Source: Lachnospiraceae bacterium
Lineage (GTDB): Bacteria; Bacillota; Clostridia; Lachnospirales; Lachnospiraceae
DNA length: 34,981 nt
Reading direction: 5' to 3'
Assembly (NCBI GenBank): GCA_902363825.1
Contig: CABJBK010000018.1
Span: forward strand, 1-34,981
Shown: piece by piece, positions 1-8,944 of the stretch
How positions within the stretch are numbered: position 1 is the stretch's first letter
Layout of the letters: each line of letters opens with the position of its first letter
Position numbers and translations under genes: made by a program
The notes under the pieces: model-generated
The model's input: only the letters and a program-made list of their open reading frames with translations
Databases searched by the model: none
What the model was told of the DNA's origin: nothing

Positions 1-101
1 GATATGGGCAGAATCCGGAAAATCGGCTCTGCCCATTTGTAACTATTCACAAATCTTATATCAGTTTTAAACGTTTACACAAAACTTGAAACGGTCTCCC
101 C
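1..101 (+). mobile_element. Right end of an IS256-like insertion sequence (partial)
   Basis: Positions 72-101, read on the minus strand, run GGGGAGACCG.. then AAGTTTTGTGTAAAC, followed inward by AAACTGATATAAGAT. The IS start at the right edge has GGGAG.., AAGTTTGTGTAAAC and AAACTGATGTAAGAT in the same order. The two are therefore imperfect inverted ends of one element type, both belonging to elements whose transposase reads on the plus strand. A short imperfect hairpin at about 6-36 (GGGCAG with CTGCCC) could be the terminator behind the transposase. The transposase body lies outside the window. The IS family is inferred from the right-edge copy. Confidence 0.6.
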
Positions 102-190
102 TTAATTATTATATCTCCCCCTCTCCCCTTTTTCACCAATTTTTTTACCTACTTTTTCGTACTTTTTCGTACTTTTATTCTTAGAAAAAC

Positions 191-222
191 AAAGAGAGCA
201 AGCTGTTATGCTTACTCTCTTT
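191..222 (-). terminator. Intrinsic terminator behind the AlbA_2 pseudogene
   Basis: Stem 191-203 pairs with 210-222 (AAAGAGAGCAAGC with GCTTACTCTCTTT, one mismatch) around a 6-nt loop. Read on the minus strand it is followed by a T-rich stretch. It lies about 55 bp beyond the stop of the minus-strand gene. Flanking A and T runs could let it work in both directions. Confidence 0.7.
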
Positions 223-277
223 GCTATTTTAGCTCGGATACTCCTCTGCTGTAGAACGCAGCTATCTTCTCTCGCTT

Positions 278-1764
278 CTAATTTATTTTCTCTACAAACT
301 TATATTTTCCAGCACCGGCCCCCTTCACCTTGCATATAATTTCTGCCTTTTTCATTGCATTCATAACATTTGTTGCCTTAGACTTTGAACAATCCAGCCA
401 CCTCTGAACATTACTCTGTCCAAATGGTTCTGCTATATTGCATTTGTCATATACAACATTGATATTTGCAATAAATTTATCTGTTATTCCAGCCTTTATA
501 AGCAACGCTTTGTATATTTCAAATGTATTGCTTACTTTTTCCGGCTCATTGCTTACTTTTTCCGGCTCATTGCTTACTTTTTCCGACTCATTGCTTACTT
601 TTCTGAAAATTGTAACCTTAAAACCATCTCCAAATTCTTCAAACAATGGCGTTCGCAAACCATACAACTTGCATTTATTGATAATTCTGGGCAGCCCGGT
701 ACCCCAGGCTTCTACAATATGCATATAATGAAATGCTTCAGCAACTGCTTCATTTCTACATGTTGATTTTCCGACCTTGGCAGTTTCTATATCTATTCCA
801 CCATATAACATTCCCGGAGATATGACTTCCACTCTGTCGTCAAATACACAAACCTGCACACACGATCTGTCCAGATAACTTCTATGAAGAACAGCATTTG
901 CCACCATCTCTCTGATTGCAGAAATCGGAAGCTCATACTCATCTTTTCTATATACCCCTTTAATTTCTGCTCCCATATCAATATGTCTCAATACAAAATG
1001 ATATGCTTCATCTACCTGCTCATAGATAGGTCCATCAAATTCTTTCCTGTCAATAAACAGATCTCTTGACGTTCCTTTAAATAACGCACACTGAACTTTT
1101 GCCGCCTTATTCCGATTGTCTGTTAAAAGGTCAAACGCGTGTGTTGGATATAATTTTCTTCCGACTCGACAGAGCACCCCAAGATCCTCCAGCTTTCAAT
1201 CGTCATATCCTTTACCGCAGCCTTCTCTTCCTCAGTTTCATATGCATCTATCGCGATTTTTTTCATTGTTCTGCACAATAGCAATGCCTTGTCCTGGTCA
1301 TACTCCCGACCTATATCCTGCATGGAATCATATGAAATGCTTTGTCCCTCCAGTTCCAATTCTTTCAGTTTCCTTGCATCTGCCGGCCTGCTTGTACCAT
1401 TAATTCTGATATATGCTGTAGTTTCTTTGCCTTTGCTTGCCAGATAATATGGTCTGAATTTTCCAGGAGGCACATCTATCTCCAATATGGTTTTATCTTC
1501 TATCGTTTTAATTGAAATATCCGGCTCTATCTGTGGTGTACAGGCATCTGATATCATATTAGAGATAGCATCCGATAGCTTAAACGGACTTTGATCTCCT
1601 ATTCCATATACAGTTCCATTTTCATCTTCAACACCTAAAATCACTTTTCCTCCCGTGCTGTTTGAAAACGCTATGATATCTTTTAGAAACTTTTCATGAT
1701 TACCCGGAATTTCTCTTTTAAATTCAACACTCTTGCCTTCCCAAAAATATTCTTTGCTTATCAT
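278..1764 (-). pseudogene. AlbA_2 / HATPase_c_4 transcriptional-regulator-like protein, frameshifted
   Basis: Two minus-strand reading frames together make one protein of the family once labelled RecG-like: an N-terminal Schlafen AlbA_2 domain, then a GHKL-type ATPase-like domain. The first frame (to 1123) has the AlbA_2 core, for example ESKSVEFK-like WEGKSVEFKRE and STGGKVILGVED. The second (278-1177) has REMVANAVLHRSY and EAWGTGLPRI, typical of the C-terminal half. The frames meet at a run of four C at 1177-1180 (G on the coding strand). Five G would give a continuous reading, ILGVLCRVGRKLYPTHAF. Start 1764 is preferred over 1791 because AGGCAGGTGGG lies just before it. The function of intact family members is unsettled, probably DNA-binding regulation. 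This could be real decay, a phase-variable tract or an assembly error. Confidence 0.75.
527..605 (-). repeat. 21-bp in-frame tandem repeat, about 3.7 copies
   Basis: The unit ATTGCTTACTTTTTCCGGCTC repeats at 527-547, 548-568 and 569-589, with a partial fourth copy to about 605. On the coding strand each unit adds seven residues (EKVSNEP) to the linker between the ATPase-like domain and a C-terminal winged-helix-like segment. Because the unit is a multiple of three, copy-number changes keep the frame. Confidence 0.9.
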
Positions 1765-1879
1765 AATACCCACCTGCCTTTTATATTTCAATTATATATC
1801 CGTGTAATATTCTTCCCAGAACCTTCTTCTGTACTTACTATTTTATTTCTTTCAAACAATAATATCAATTTTATTTCTC

Positions 1880-1907
1880 CCTATCCCCCGAAGCCTATCC
1901 CCCGAAG
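1880..1907 (-). repeat. 14-bp tandem duplication across a stop codon
   Basis: CCTATCCCCCGAAG occurs twice in a row (1880-1893 and 1894-1907). The second copy contains the TAG stop (1895-1897) and final codons of the permease gene, so the duplication falls exactly on its 3' end. The rest of 1765-1894 holds no visible gene. Confidence 0.85.
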
Positions 1908-2971
1908 TAATACCCCGGAAACACCCTGCGCAAAACGCCCACCGCGGGCACATAAACCGAGAGATCAAAAAATACCGGCGTAAACAGCACACTTAGGATC
2001 AGCACACCGAGCATCCCGCAGAGATATTTTTGTTCACTGCGAAAACAAAACGAAAAGAGAAATGCCCACAGCACAGATTGTATCACAAGCAACGCCATCG
2101 AAGGGATCAGCGAAAGTATGGATTTATTCTGCATGACCGCAAAAATAACCGTAAGAGGAACAGATAACAGAAAAAGCGGGATCAGGATCTGCAAAAAGCG
2201 GATCATTTCCCTGCTTCGTCCCGGCAGTTTTCGCCCAATCGTCTCATACTCTGTTCCAAACCGGTATCTGCCGTAGAGAAGTGCCGCCGCAAAAATGCAG
2301 CTTCCAAGCACACCGGCCGCCGTATCCGCGCCGCTTTCATTCCCGCTTTTTGCTGCATCTGCACTTTCTGCCGCATCTGCATTCCCTGCTTCCACAAAAT
2401 TTACCGTAAAGATCTCATCCCCGCCAAGATAACGCTCATTTGCGGCAAGAACAGCCTCTGCCGCTTCGGTACTGCTTTCTTCAAACAGTGTGCCATTTTC
2501 CGATTCCGCTTTTAATAGTTCACTGCTTAAAAACCGGAACACCACCGCATATACGCTCTCTTTTGCGACCATCCCTTTGGTCGTGGCAGTACTGTAAATA
2601 TAAGTCACGCTGTCTGTAATATCCCGATCCGCCATTGCCTCATCGAGGCTCTGCGGCAAAACAAATCCGCAGTCATATTCCCCCCGGTAAACAGCATTTT
2701 TTAATTCTTCTTCTCCGGAAACTTCCACAAACGCAAGCCCGCCTTCCTGATGAAGCAGTGCTTCTTTGGTCTTTTCCGCGTAGATTCCGTTCTCCGCAAA
2801 GATCCCGATACGCGTATTTTTCGCACTTGGCAGGATCATATTCTGCACCAGATACAGTAAAAACAGGACACCAACAAGAAACAGATAAAAAGAGGACTTT
2901 TTTAACTGCCGTTTCCCTGCCATCCGGATCCATTTTCCATAAAAAACAAAGTTATCGTTTTGTTTTTTCAT
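1895..2971 (-). CDS. ABC-2 type transporter permease (second of two)
   Basis: A 358-residue membrane protein with the ABC-2 permease layout. There is one N-terminal membrane helix (about residues 26-47), an extracytoplasmic domain of about 170 residues, then four or five hydrophobic helices to the C-terminus. Start 2971 (MKKQND) is chosen because GGAGGGGCGGGAG precedes it and it overlaps the upstream permease by only 20 bp. A longer reading to 3025 would run deep into that gene. It is last in a four-gene minus-strand operon and probably forms a heterodimer with the upstream permease, driven by the ATPase at 5710-6381. The substrate cannot be read from sequence. The 3' end carries a 14-bp duplication. 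Confidence 0.8.
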   Translation of the reverse strand: MKKQNDNFVFYGKWIRMAGKRQLKKSSFYLFLVGVLFLLYLVQNMILPSAKNTRIGIFAENGIYAEKTKEALLHQEGGLAFVEVSGEEELKNAVYRGEYDCGFVLPQSLDEAMADRDITDSVTYIYSTATTKGMVAKESVYAVVFRFLSSELLKAESENGTLFEESSTEAAEAVLAANERYLGGDEIFTVNFVEAGNADAAESADAAKSGNESGADTAAGVLGSCIFAAALLYGRYRFGTEYETIGRKLPGRSREMIRFLQILIPLFLLSVPLTVIFAVMQNKSILSLIPSMALLVIQSVLWAFLFSFCFRSEQKYLCGMLGVLILSVLFTPVFFDLSVYVPAVGVLRRVFPGYYFGG

Positions 2972-4163
2972 ATAACACAAAAGCTCCCGCCCCTCCAAAA
3001 AATATGCTGCCAAAAATGAGCACAAGCATCGTTTTTATTTCCACCTTCGTCCAGAGAAGTCCGGTCAGATATTTCTGCCACCACGCAAGCGGAAGTACAC
3101 CGGAAAGTTTTTGCATCCATCCCGGGAAAGCCGCCATCGGAAACAGTCCGCCCGCGCAGATGATCAGAAATACTGCTATCAGAAGATAGATGAGCCCTCC
3201 GTTTTCCGAATCTCCCAGTAACGCGAAAACAAAGTGAAAAAACGCCGCAAGCGCCAGTGCATAGAAGAAAAATCCCGCGATCTGCCTTGGGAAGATCATT
3301 GCAACGGATCCGATCATTTTTGCATACACGATGTTAAAAGCGACATAGCAGCCGGTTAAGACCAGCCAGAGGTCAAGCGCCATCACAAAGATCCGCATCA
3401 CCGACTGAAGCGGCGCATTCACGCCGATCCTGCGCAGACACCGCATAAAATCCAGGCTCTCTGACCGATACAGCGACAGAAAACAAACTCCAAAAACGAG
3501 ACTTAACACCTCTGCCCCGCACACGATATAAAATTCGCCCAAACTTACAGCCCCAAGCGGAGTCTCTTCCTGCTCCGCAAAAGTGCTGTTTCTCGCAAAA
3601 GCATAGGAAAGATAAAGATAGGACAGTTCATATTCCATATCACTTTTTGACATGGAAAGCCGGTATTCTCCCGATGCTTCATCCACGGCATAGACCGCCG
3701 CCTGCGCAGTCTGAAGCATGGAAACTCCCGCGCGCACGAGTTCCGTAAATACCGCTTCATCAAATGGGCTGTCCGGCGCAAGCAGGATATCCACCGGCGT
3801 GTTGACACCGTCATTTACGTCATCATAAAAATCCTCCGTCAGAAGGATCACCGCCGCGAGTTTCCCATCCGCCAGCTCCTCTCTTGCTGTCTCCTCATCC
3901 GGATAACTGAAATTGCAGATACTGTCCACGCTGTCCATTGCGGAAACAAGCTTCATTGCCATTCTTGTATTCGTCTCCTGATCCGGCACGACAACTCCGA
4001 TATTCATTTTTACAAAGGTCTGCGACTGTAACATGAAATGGCAGATCAACGCAAGCGCCAGTCCAAGCACAACGGTCGTGACCAGAAACGATTGTATAAA
4101 AAAAGGGATCACTCGAATCCCTTTTTTTAATTCAATTCGCAAATATGCAAATATTCTCTTCAT
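2952..4163 (-). CDS. ABC-2 type transporter permease (first of two)
   Basis: A 403-residue protein with the YhgE/ABC-2 type arrangement: a first helix near residues 18-47, a large extracytoplasmic domain (about 50-200, including GVVVPDQETNTR), then about five helices in the C-terminal half. Its sister at 1895-2971 has the same plan (compare GIFAENGIYAEKT after its first helix), so the two are paralogous half-permeases. The gene follows the repeat-bearing membrane protein by 9 bp, indicating co-transcription. Such exporters move lipids, peptides or cell-envelope material. The specific cargo is unknown. Confidence 0.82.
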   Translation of the reverse strand: MKRIFAYLRIELKKGIRVIPFFIQSFLVTTVVLGLALALICHFMLQSQTFVKMNIGVVVPDQETNTRMAMKLVSAMDSVDSICNFSYPDEETAREELADGKLAAVILLTEDFYDDVNDGVNTPVDILLAPDSPFDEAVFTELVRAGVSMLQTAQAAVYAVDEASGEYRLSMSKSDMEYELSYLYLSYAFARNSTFAEQEETPLGAVSLGEFYIVCGAEVLSLVFGVCFLSLYRSESLDFMRCLRRIGVNAPLQSVMRIFVMALDLWLVLTGCYVAFNIVYAKMIGSVAMIFPRQIAGFFFYALALAAFFHFVFALLGDSENGGLIYLLIAVFLIICAGGLFPMAAFPGWMQKLSGVLPLAWWQKYLTGLLWTKVEIKTMLVLIFGSIFFGGAGAFVLYEKTKR

Positions 4164-4172
4164 CTTTTTATC

Positions 4173-5717
4173 CTAAAACAGACCTCTGGTAAGATCCTGA
4201 ATGTCATAGACCAGATCATAAAAATCATCCTCAGAAGCCGTTCCGATATCAAAGACATCGCCCTCCGGTTTCTTGATGTTTGAGCCACGCTTTAAGGTAA
4301 GCTTTAACGTGGATGCACTGTACAGATCTTCCATGTCAATGATGAGTCCCTTGTCAGAATTGTCGATGGTCGCCATGATATCCCCGTCATCCGTTTCGAT
4401 CTCCAGTTCCTTGTTCGCATAATCATAATTAATGCTTGCAAGTGTTGTCTTTTCTCCGTCATAGACCTCTACGATCTTGGTCTTTTCCACGGAATCCTCT
4501 GTCTTTCCAAGGATTTTGAGCGTACCGCTATCCCCGTTTAAGCCATAGGTAATAAATGTATTCTGAGTCGGTGTGGTACCTCCGCGGAATTCCACATCAA
4601 GTTCCATATCACCAGTTTCATCGGTTCCTGTCACAACAACTGCTGCCAGTCTGTTTTTGTAAATATAAAATGTCACATCAAGATCCGGCATTCCATCGAT
4701 CTCATCCTTTAAAGAATCAAACGCATTGCAGTCGAAATCTTTCAGGTCTTCATCATCCAGTCCAAGCTCTTTGCACATGGTCTTGACATCATCGATCGTG
4801 TTTTTATTATAAGTATCATAAACTTCAGAAAGTTCATCCAGACACGCATCCACATTTTCTTCTGTGAGCGTAGTGGTATAACCCTTGCAGGACACATCCT
4901 TGCCTTCGATCTGGAACGTTGCCTTCGGAGCGTTCACAAACTCCAGCGCATCATAGTTTTCTTTTAACACCTGCAGATAGTCCGCACTCATCTTTGCGCT
5001 TGCCGCCATATCATTCATGGAGGTCAGGCAGAGATCATCAAACGCGTCAAAGAACTTGTTTCCAAGTATATCTGCCGCATATCCGTCTTTTTCTTCATTA
5101 AAATAGTAACCAAATACATCCGGATAAAGCTTCGGAACACTGATGAGCAGTCCATCTTCATCCATATATTCATGAAAATCCACACTCACACCGGAATATT
5201 CCACTTTTCCGTTGACACTGTGCATTTTCTGCTCTGCATTCTGCTGATAGGATGCCTTGATCCCGATATCTTCCCCGTCTGTCTCGCCTGCCAGTTCCAC
5301 TGCCAGTGTATAGTTTCCACCGGCGATCAGGGTTGTTCCCGGATTCAGATCCTTCATAAGTTCATTTGGAACAAATGTATTTTTTGCTGCTTTTAAAACC
5401 TTTTTATTTTTGCTTGTAAACACGCCGCTTGCCGCACAACAGATGATGGCGATCACGATCACCGCGATCACGCCAAAAATAACGCCAAGCAGTATCTTCA
5501 TATTCTTTTTGTTTGACGGCTGAGGCGCTGCCAGCGGATCATATGGATTCTGCGGCGGTGGTGTCTGTGTCGTATTCTTTCCTGCCACATATGGATTTTC
5601 CGGCTGTGGTGCCTGTGCCACATTCTGTCCGGTCACATATGGGTTTTCCGGCTGTGGTGTCTGTGCCACATTCTGCCCGGTCACCGGGTCAAATTTTGTT
5701 TCATTGTTCTCACTCAT
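4173..5717 (-). CDS. Single-pass membrane protein with Pro/Asn-rich 16-residue repeats
   Basis: A 514-residue protein I cannot assign to a named family. Residues about 1-70 are cytoplasmic and low-complexity, with near-identical 16-residue units (NPYVTGQNVAQAPQPE and variants; 48-bp repeats in the DNA). One membrane helix follows (about 73-98, ILLGVIFGVIAVIVIAIICC). The remaining ~410 residues are an acidic extracytoplasmic domain without cysteines that would suggest a lipoprotein. Start 5717 is chosen for AGGGAG 8 nt upstream; the longer reading to 5753 lies inside the ATPase gene. It overlaps the ATPase gene by 8 bp and precedes both permeases, so it is probably an accessory or substrate-handling part of that transporter (inference). 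Confidence 0.7.
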   Translation of the reverse strand: MSENNETKFDPVTGQNVAQTPQPENPYVTGQNVAQAPQPENPYVAGKNTTQTPPPQNPYDPLAAPQPSNKKNMKILLGVIFGVIAVIVIAIICCAASGVFTSKNKKVLKAAKNTFVPNELMKDLNPGTTLIAGGNYTLAVELAGETDGEDIGIKASYQQNAEQKMHSVNGKVEYSGVSVDFHEYMDEDGLLISVPKLYPDVFGYYFNEEKDGYAADILGNKFFDAFDDLCLTSMNDMAASAKMSADYLQVLKENYDALEFVNAPKATFQIEGKDVSCKGYTTTLTEENVDACLDELSEVYDTYNKNTIDDVKTMCKELGLDDEDLKDFDCNAFDSLKDEIDGMPDLDVTFYIYKNRLAAVVVTGTDETGDMELDVEFRGGTTPTQNTFITYGLNGDSGTLKILGKTEDSVEKTKIVEVYDGEKTTLASINYDYANKELEIETDDGDIMATIDNSDKGLIIDMEDLYSASTLKLTLKRGSNIKKPEGDVFDIGTASEDDFYDLVYDIQDLTRGLF

Positions 5718-6381
5718 GCTTGTTTCTCCCTTTTTTAATTTTTTCCAGAACATTTCCGGTATCTGCTATCTCTTCGGTTCGTCCTTCTTCCATATAATAA
5801 ATGCGGTCACACAGCGCAATTTCCGACGCATCATGCGTTGCCATAACGACAATGCCGTTCCGCGCAGTAAAATCACGGATAAATTCATGGATACTCTCCT
5901 TAAAGAAAATATCAAGCGCCGCCGTTGGTTCATCCAGTACCAGGATCGGCACATCATCCGCTGCCGCACATGCGATACTGAGCCTGCGTTTCATGCCTCC
6001 GGACAGTTTTTTCACCGGAAGATGAAGCATCTCTGTAAGTGCAAAACGGCTGATCACCTGCTCTAACGCCTTTTTATCCTTTCGGCTCCAGAGCGCAAGG
6101 TTATCACGCACACTCAAATCTTCCAAAAGAGGATTTCCCTGCGGCACAAATCCGCACATGCGTGTAAAAACTCTGTGATCCGTAAGCGGTTTTTTCTGAA
6201 AAAACGTAAGATCCCCGTCATCCGGTTTCTCTATTCCGGCAAGAATGGACAAAAAAGTACTCTTTCCGCATCCGTTCGCACCAATAATGCCGATACATTC
6301 CCCGGGTGCCCCGAATATGGAAACATCTTTTAATATCTCACGTCTGCCAAGTTTTTTCCTAATATGCTCCGCTTTTACCAT
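5710..6381 (-). CDS. ABC transporter ATP-binding protein
   Basis: A 223-residue cytoplasmic ATPase with a complete motif set: Walker A GANGCGKST (residues 34-42), a Q-loop in CGFVPQG, signature LSGGMKRRL, Walker B ILVLDEPTAALD and the switch histidine in MATHDASE. Start 6381 (MVKAEHIRKK) is preferred because GGGAGACTT sits directly before it; an upstream reading to 6444 would run into murE. It is the first gene of the exporter operon, overlaps the next gene by 8 bp and starts 34 bp after the murE stop with no visible terminator, so read-through from dapF-murE is possible. Confidence 0.9.
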   Translation of the reverse strand: MVKAEHIRKKLGRREILKDVSIFGAPGECIGIIGANGCGKSTFLSILAGIEKPDDGDLTFFQKKPLTDHRVFTRMCGFVPQGNPLLEDLSVRDNLALWSRKDKKALEQVISRFALTEMLHLPVKKLSGGMKRRLSIACAAADDVPILVLDEPTAALDIFFKESIHEFIRDFTARNGIVVMATHDASEIALCDRIYYMEEGRTEEIADTGNVLEKIKKGRNKHE

Positions 6382-6415
6382 AAGTCTCCCGTCTCGCCAA
6401 AAAATAGCACTTTTA

Positions 6416-7900
6416 TTATATGGTATCCTGCTGTCTACTGTCAAACATTTCCCGTTTTATCTCGGCGATCAGCTCCCGCTCATCCATCGGATACTTCTTT
6501 CCCTTGATCTCCTGATAATCTTCGTGGCCTTTTCCGGCAAGGACGATCACGTCCCCTTCCTTCGCGTTTGCCATGCAGTAGGCGATCGCTTCTTTGCGAT
6601 CCGGGATCGCGACATATTTTCCACCGATCTTTTTTACCCCGACCAGAATATCATTAATGATCGCGATCGGCTGCTCAAAGCGCGGATTGTCTGATGTCAC
6701 CACCGTAAAATCCGCAAGTCTCGCGGACACCTCTCCCATCTCATAACGCCTTGCCTTTGCGCGGTTCCCCCCGCAGCCAAACAGGCAGATGAGACGTTTC
6801 GGCTCATACTCCCGCAATGTGGTAAGCAGGCTTTCAAGCGCCATTGCGTTATGCGCGTAATCGATCATTAACGTATAGTGTGAGGACACCGGTACGATCT
6901 CGATCCTGCCTTTTACCGCCACATCCGCCAGTGCTTTTTTGATCTCAGGCACAGTGACTGCAAAATGACGGCAGACCGCGATCGCCGCAAGCGAATTGTA
7001 TACACTGAAACGCCCGGGCACGTTGATATCCACATCAAAATCCATAACTCCGCCCACATGATAACGAACCCCGATCTTTCCCGGTTCATGCACAAGTTCC
7101 ATCTGCTCCGCCCGCAGATCGGCATCCGCGCCAAATCCAAAGGTTTCCACACTGCAGGTGCGTCCCTCTAAAACGCCGGACACATGCTCACTGTCCACAT
7201 TAAACAGACCGACTTTGCACTGTTTGAACAGGAGGCTCTTGCAGTACATATATTCCGCAAAGTCCTTGTGCTCATTTTCCCCGATGTGATCCGGCTCGAG
7301 ATTGGTAAATACCCCATAATCAAACTGTATTCCCGCCACGCGGTCGAGTTTTAAACCCTGCGAGGAAACTTCCATGACCACTGCGGAAAGTCCCGCCTCT
7401 GCCATCTTTGCAAAAAATTCCTGAATATCATAGGACTCCGGCGTTGTGTTTTTCGCGTCCTGCCGCCTGTCTCCTATGATGACCTCGATCGTGCCGATCA
7501 GTCCTGTTTTGATTCCGCCCTGTTCCAGAATGGATTTTATCATGTAGGAAGTCGTGGTCTTTCCCTTTGTCCCGGTGATTCCGATCGTTTTCAGTTTTTC
7601 TGCCGGATAGTCAAACCAGGCAGCCGACATGAGCGCAAGCGCCAGACGGGTATTTTTTACCCGGATGACCGTAACATCTTCCGGTGCTTCCACCTCTTTT
7701 TGCACAACAAGCACTTTTGCGCCTTTTTTTACCACCTCAGGGATAAAATCATGCCCATCCTGCATACTCCCCGAAATGCACGCAAACGCAAATCCCTCAC
7801 TCACTTTTCTCGAATCATAGGCAAGACCCTTCACTTCCTGATCCGTGCTGCCCTGTCTTACCTCATATTCCGTTTTTTCCAGTAACTCAGCCAGTTTCAT
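6416..7900 (-). CDS. murE: UDP-N-acetylmuramoyl-tripeptide synthetase (MurE), DAP-type
   Basis: The cytoplasmic Mur ligase that adds the third amino acid to UDP-MurNAc-L-Ala-D-Glu in peptidoglycan synthesis. At 494 residues it is of normal length. The ATP-binding loop GTKGKTT is at residues 110-116, with the Mur ligase motifs NTTPESYDIQ, MEVSSQGL and IDYAHNAMALESLL. DNPR at 404-407 is the signature of enzymes that use meso-diaminopimelate, which fits dapF directly upstream. GGGTGGAG precedes the start by 4 nt. The 17-bp gap to dapF suggests one transcript. Confidence 0.95.
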   Translation of the reverse strand: MKLAELLEKTEYEVRQGSTDQEVKGLAYDSRKVSEGFAFACISGSMQDGHDFIPEVVKKGAKVLVVQKEVEAPEDVTVIRVKNTRLALALMSAAWFDYPAEKLKTIGITGTKGKTTTSYMIKSILEQGGIKTGLIGTIEVIIGDRRQDAKNTTPESYDIQEFFAKMAEAGLSAVVMEVSSQGLKLDRVAGIQFDYGVFTNLEPDHIGENEHKDFAEYMYCKSLLFKQCKVGLFNVDSEHVSGVLEGRTCSVETFGFGADADLRAEQMELVHEPGKIGVRYHVGGVMDFDVDINVPGRFSVYNSLAAIAVCRHFAVTVPEIKKALADVAVKGRIEIVPVSSHYTLMIDYAHNAMALESLLTTLREYEPKRLICLFGCGGNRAKARRYEMGEVSARLADFTVVTSDNPRFEQPIAIINDILVGVKKIGGKYVAIPDRKEAIAYCMANAKEGDVIVLAGKGHEDYQEIKGKKYPMDERELIAEIKREMFDSRQQDTI

Positions 7901-7917
7901 GGAACTCCACCCTTTCT

Positions 7918-8757
7918 CTATCTGATTGTTTCGATTTCTCCTTCATATACTGTGACTGCCGGCCCGGTCATAAAGATATGATTGCTCTTTTCCTCATACT
8001 CTATGGTCAGATCTCCGCCAAGGAGATGTACAAGCACCCGGTGCCCGGTCCGTCCGGTTAAAATACACGCCATCACACTTGCGCAGGTTCCGGTTCCGCA
8101 CGCCAGTGTCTCTCCCGATCCGCGCTCCCAGACACGCATGTTGATCTCTTCACGGCTTAACACCTGCACAAATTCGGTATTGACCCGCTTCGGAAACATT
8201 TCATGGTGCTCAAAAAGCGGTCCGTAAGAAATAAGATCAAGCCCTGCGGTATCCGGCACAAACACGACCGCATGTGGATTTCCCATGGAAACGCATGTCA
8301 TCTCCCATGTTTTTCCTCCAACCTCGACCGGAACCCCGATAACTTCCGCTTTGTCCGATACCACCGGGATCTGTGCCGCCGCAAGAACCGGTTCGCCCAT
8401 ATCCACACGCACCTGCACCACTTTTCCCTGTTCTGTGAAAAGATCCAGCTGCTTGATGCCGGCTCCGGTCTCAACCGAAAGCCTTGTCTTTTCCACGATA
8501 TGATGATCGTACACATACTTCGCCACGCAGCGGATGCCATTGCCACACATCTCGCCCTCCGAACCGTCCGCATTGAACATGCGCATGCGCACATCCGCCC
8601 GATCGGAAGGACAGATCAGGATCAGCCCGTCGGAACCGATGCCAAAATGACGGTCGCTCACACGTCTGGCAAGCTCTGCCGGATCGTCTGCTTTGTCTTC
8701 CAGACAATTTATATAAACATAATCATTTCCACAGCCATGCATCTTTGTAAATTTCAT
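7918..8757 (-). CDS. dapF: Diaminopimelate epimerase (DapF)
   Basis: Converts LL- to meso-diaminopimelate, the substrate for the neighbouring MurE and the precursor of lysine. The 279-residue reading contains both catalytic cysteine motifs: MCGNGIRC (Cys about 71) and LACGTGTCAS (Cys about 220), plus the N-terminal KMHGCGNDYVYI. Three near-adjacent ATG codons (8772, 8760, 8757) are possible. 8757 (MKFTKMHG) matches the usual family start and lies about 8 nt after GGGAG. It is first of the dapF-murE pair, probably transcribed from a promoter near 8835. Confidence 0.95.
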   Translation of the reverse strand: MKFTKMHGCGNDYVYINCLEDKADDPAELARRVSDRHFGIGSDGLILICPSDRADVRMRMFNADGSEGEMCGNGIRCVAKYVYDHHIVEKTRLSVETGAGIKQLDLFTEQGKVVQVRVDMGEPVLAAAQIPVVSDKAEVIGVPVEVGGKTWEMTCVSMGNPHAVVFVPDTAGLDLISYGPLFEHHEMFPKRVNTEFVQVLSREEINMRVWERGSGETLACGTGTCASVMACILTGRTGHRVLVHLLGGDLTIEYEEKSNHIFMTGPAVTVYEGEIETIR

Positions 8758-8832
8758 CATCCATTCTCCCATCCTTTTATTTTATGCAGCACACTGCCGC
8801 CGCGACAGCATTTCTTCTTATTTTATAAAAAT

Positions 8833-8838
8833 ATTATA
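8833..8838 (-). promoter_or_regulatory. Candidate -10 element for dapF-murE
   Basis: TATAAT on the minus strand, preceded by TG, 75 bp before the dapF start. No convincing -35 box is visible at normal spacing, so the call is tentative. Confidence 0.4.
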
Positions 8839-8909
8839 CATGGCACTTTTTGAAACAAATATATATTATGTGCTAAATACATTGCAGATAGTGCTTTTTC
8901 GAATATTGC

Positions 8910-8938
8910 TTGAAATTTACCTCTATGCATATTATAAT
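8910..8938 (+). promoter_or_regulatory. Promoter of the antitoxin RNA
   Basis: TTGAAA at 8910-8915, a 17-bp spacer and a perfect TATAAT at 8933-8938. Transcription should start near 8945. No open reading frame follows; the transcript runs into the terminator at 8994-9034. Confidence 0.85.
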
Positions 8939-8944
8939 GAAGTC

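Noticed and set aside
2635..3189. 184-codon plus-strand frame opposite the two permeases
   Set aside because: It is antisense to both clearly coding permease genes, has no recognisable domain and no ribosome-binding site.
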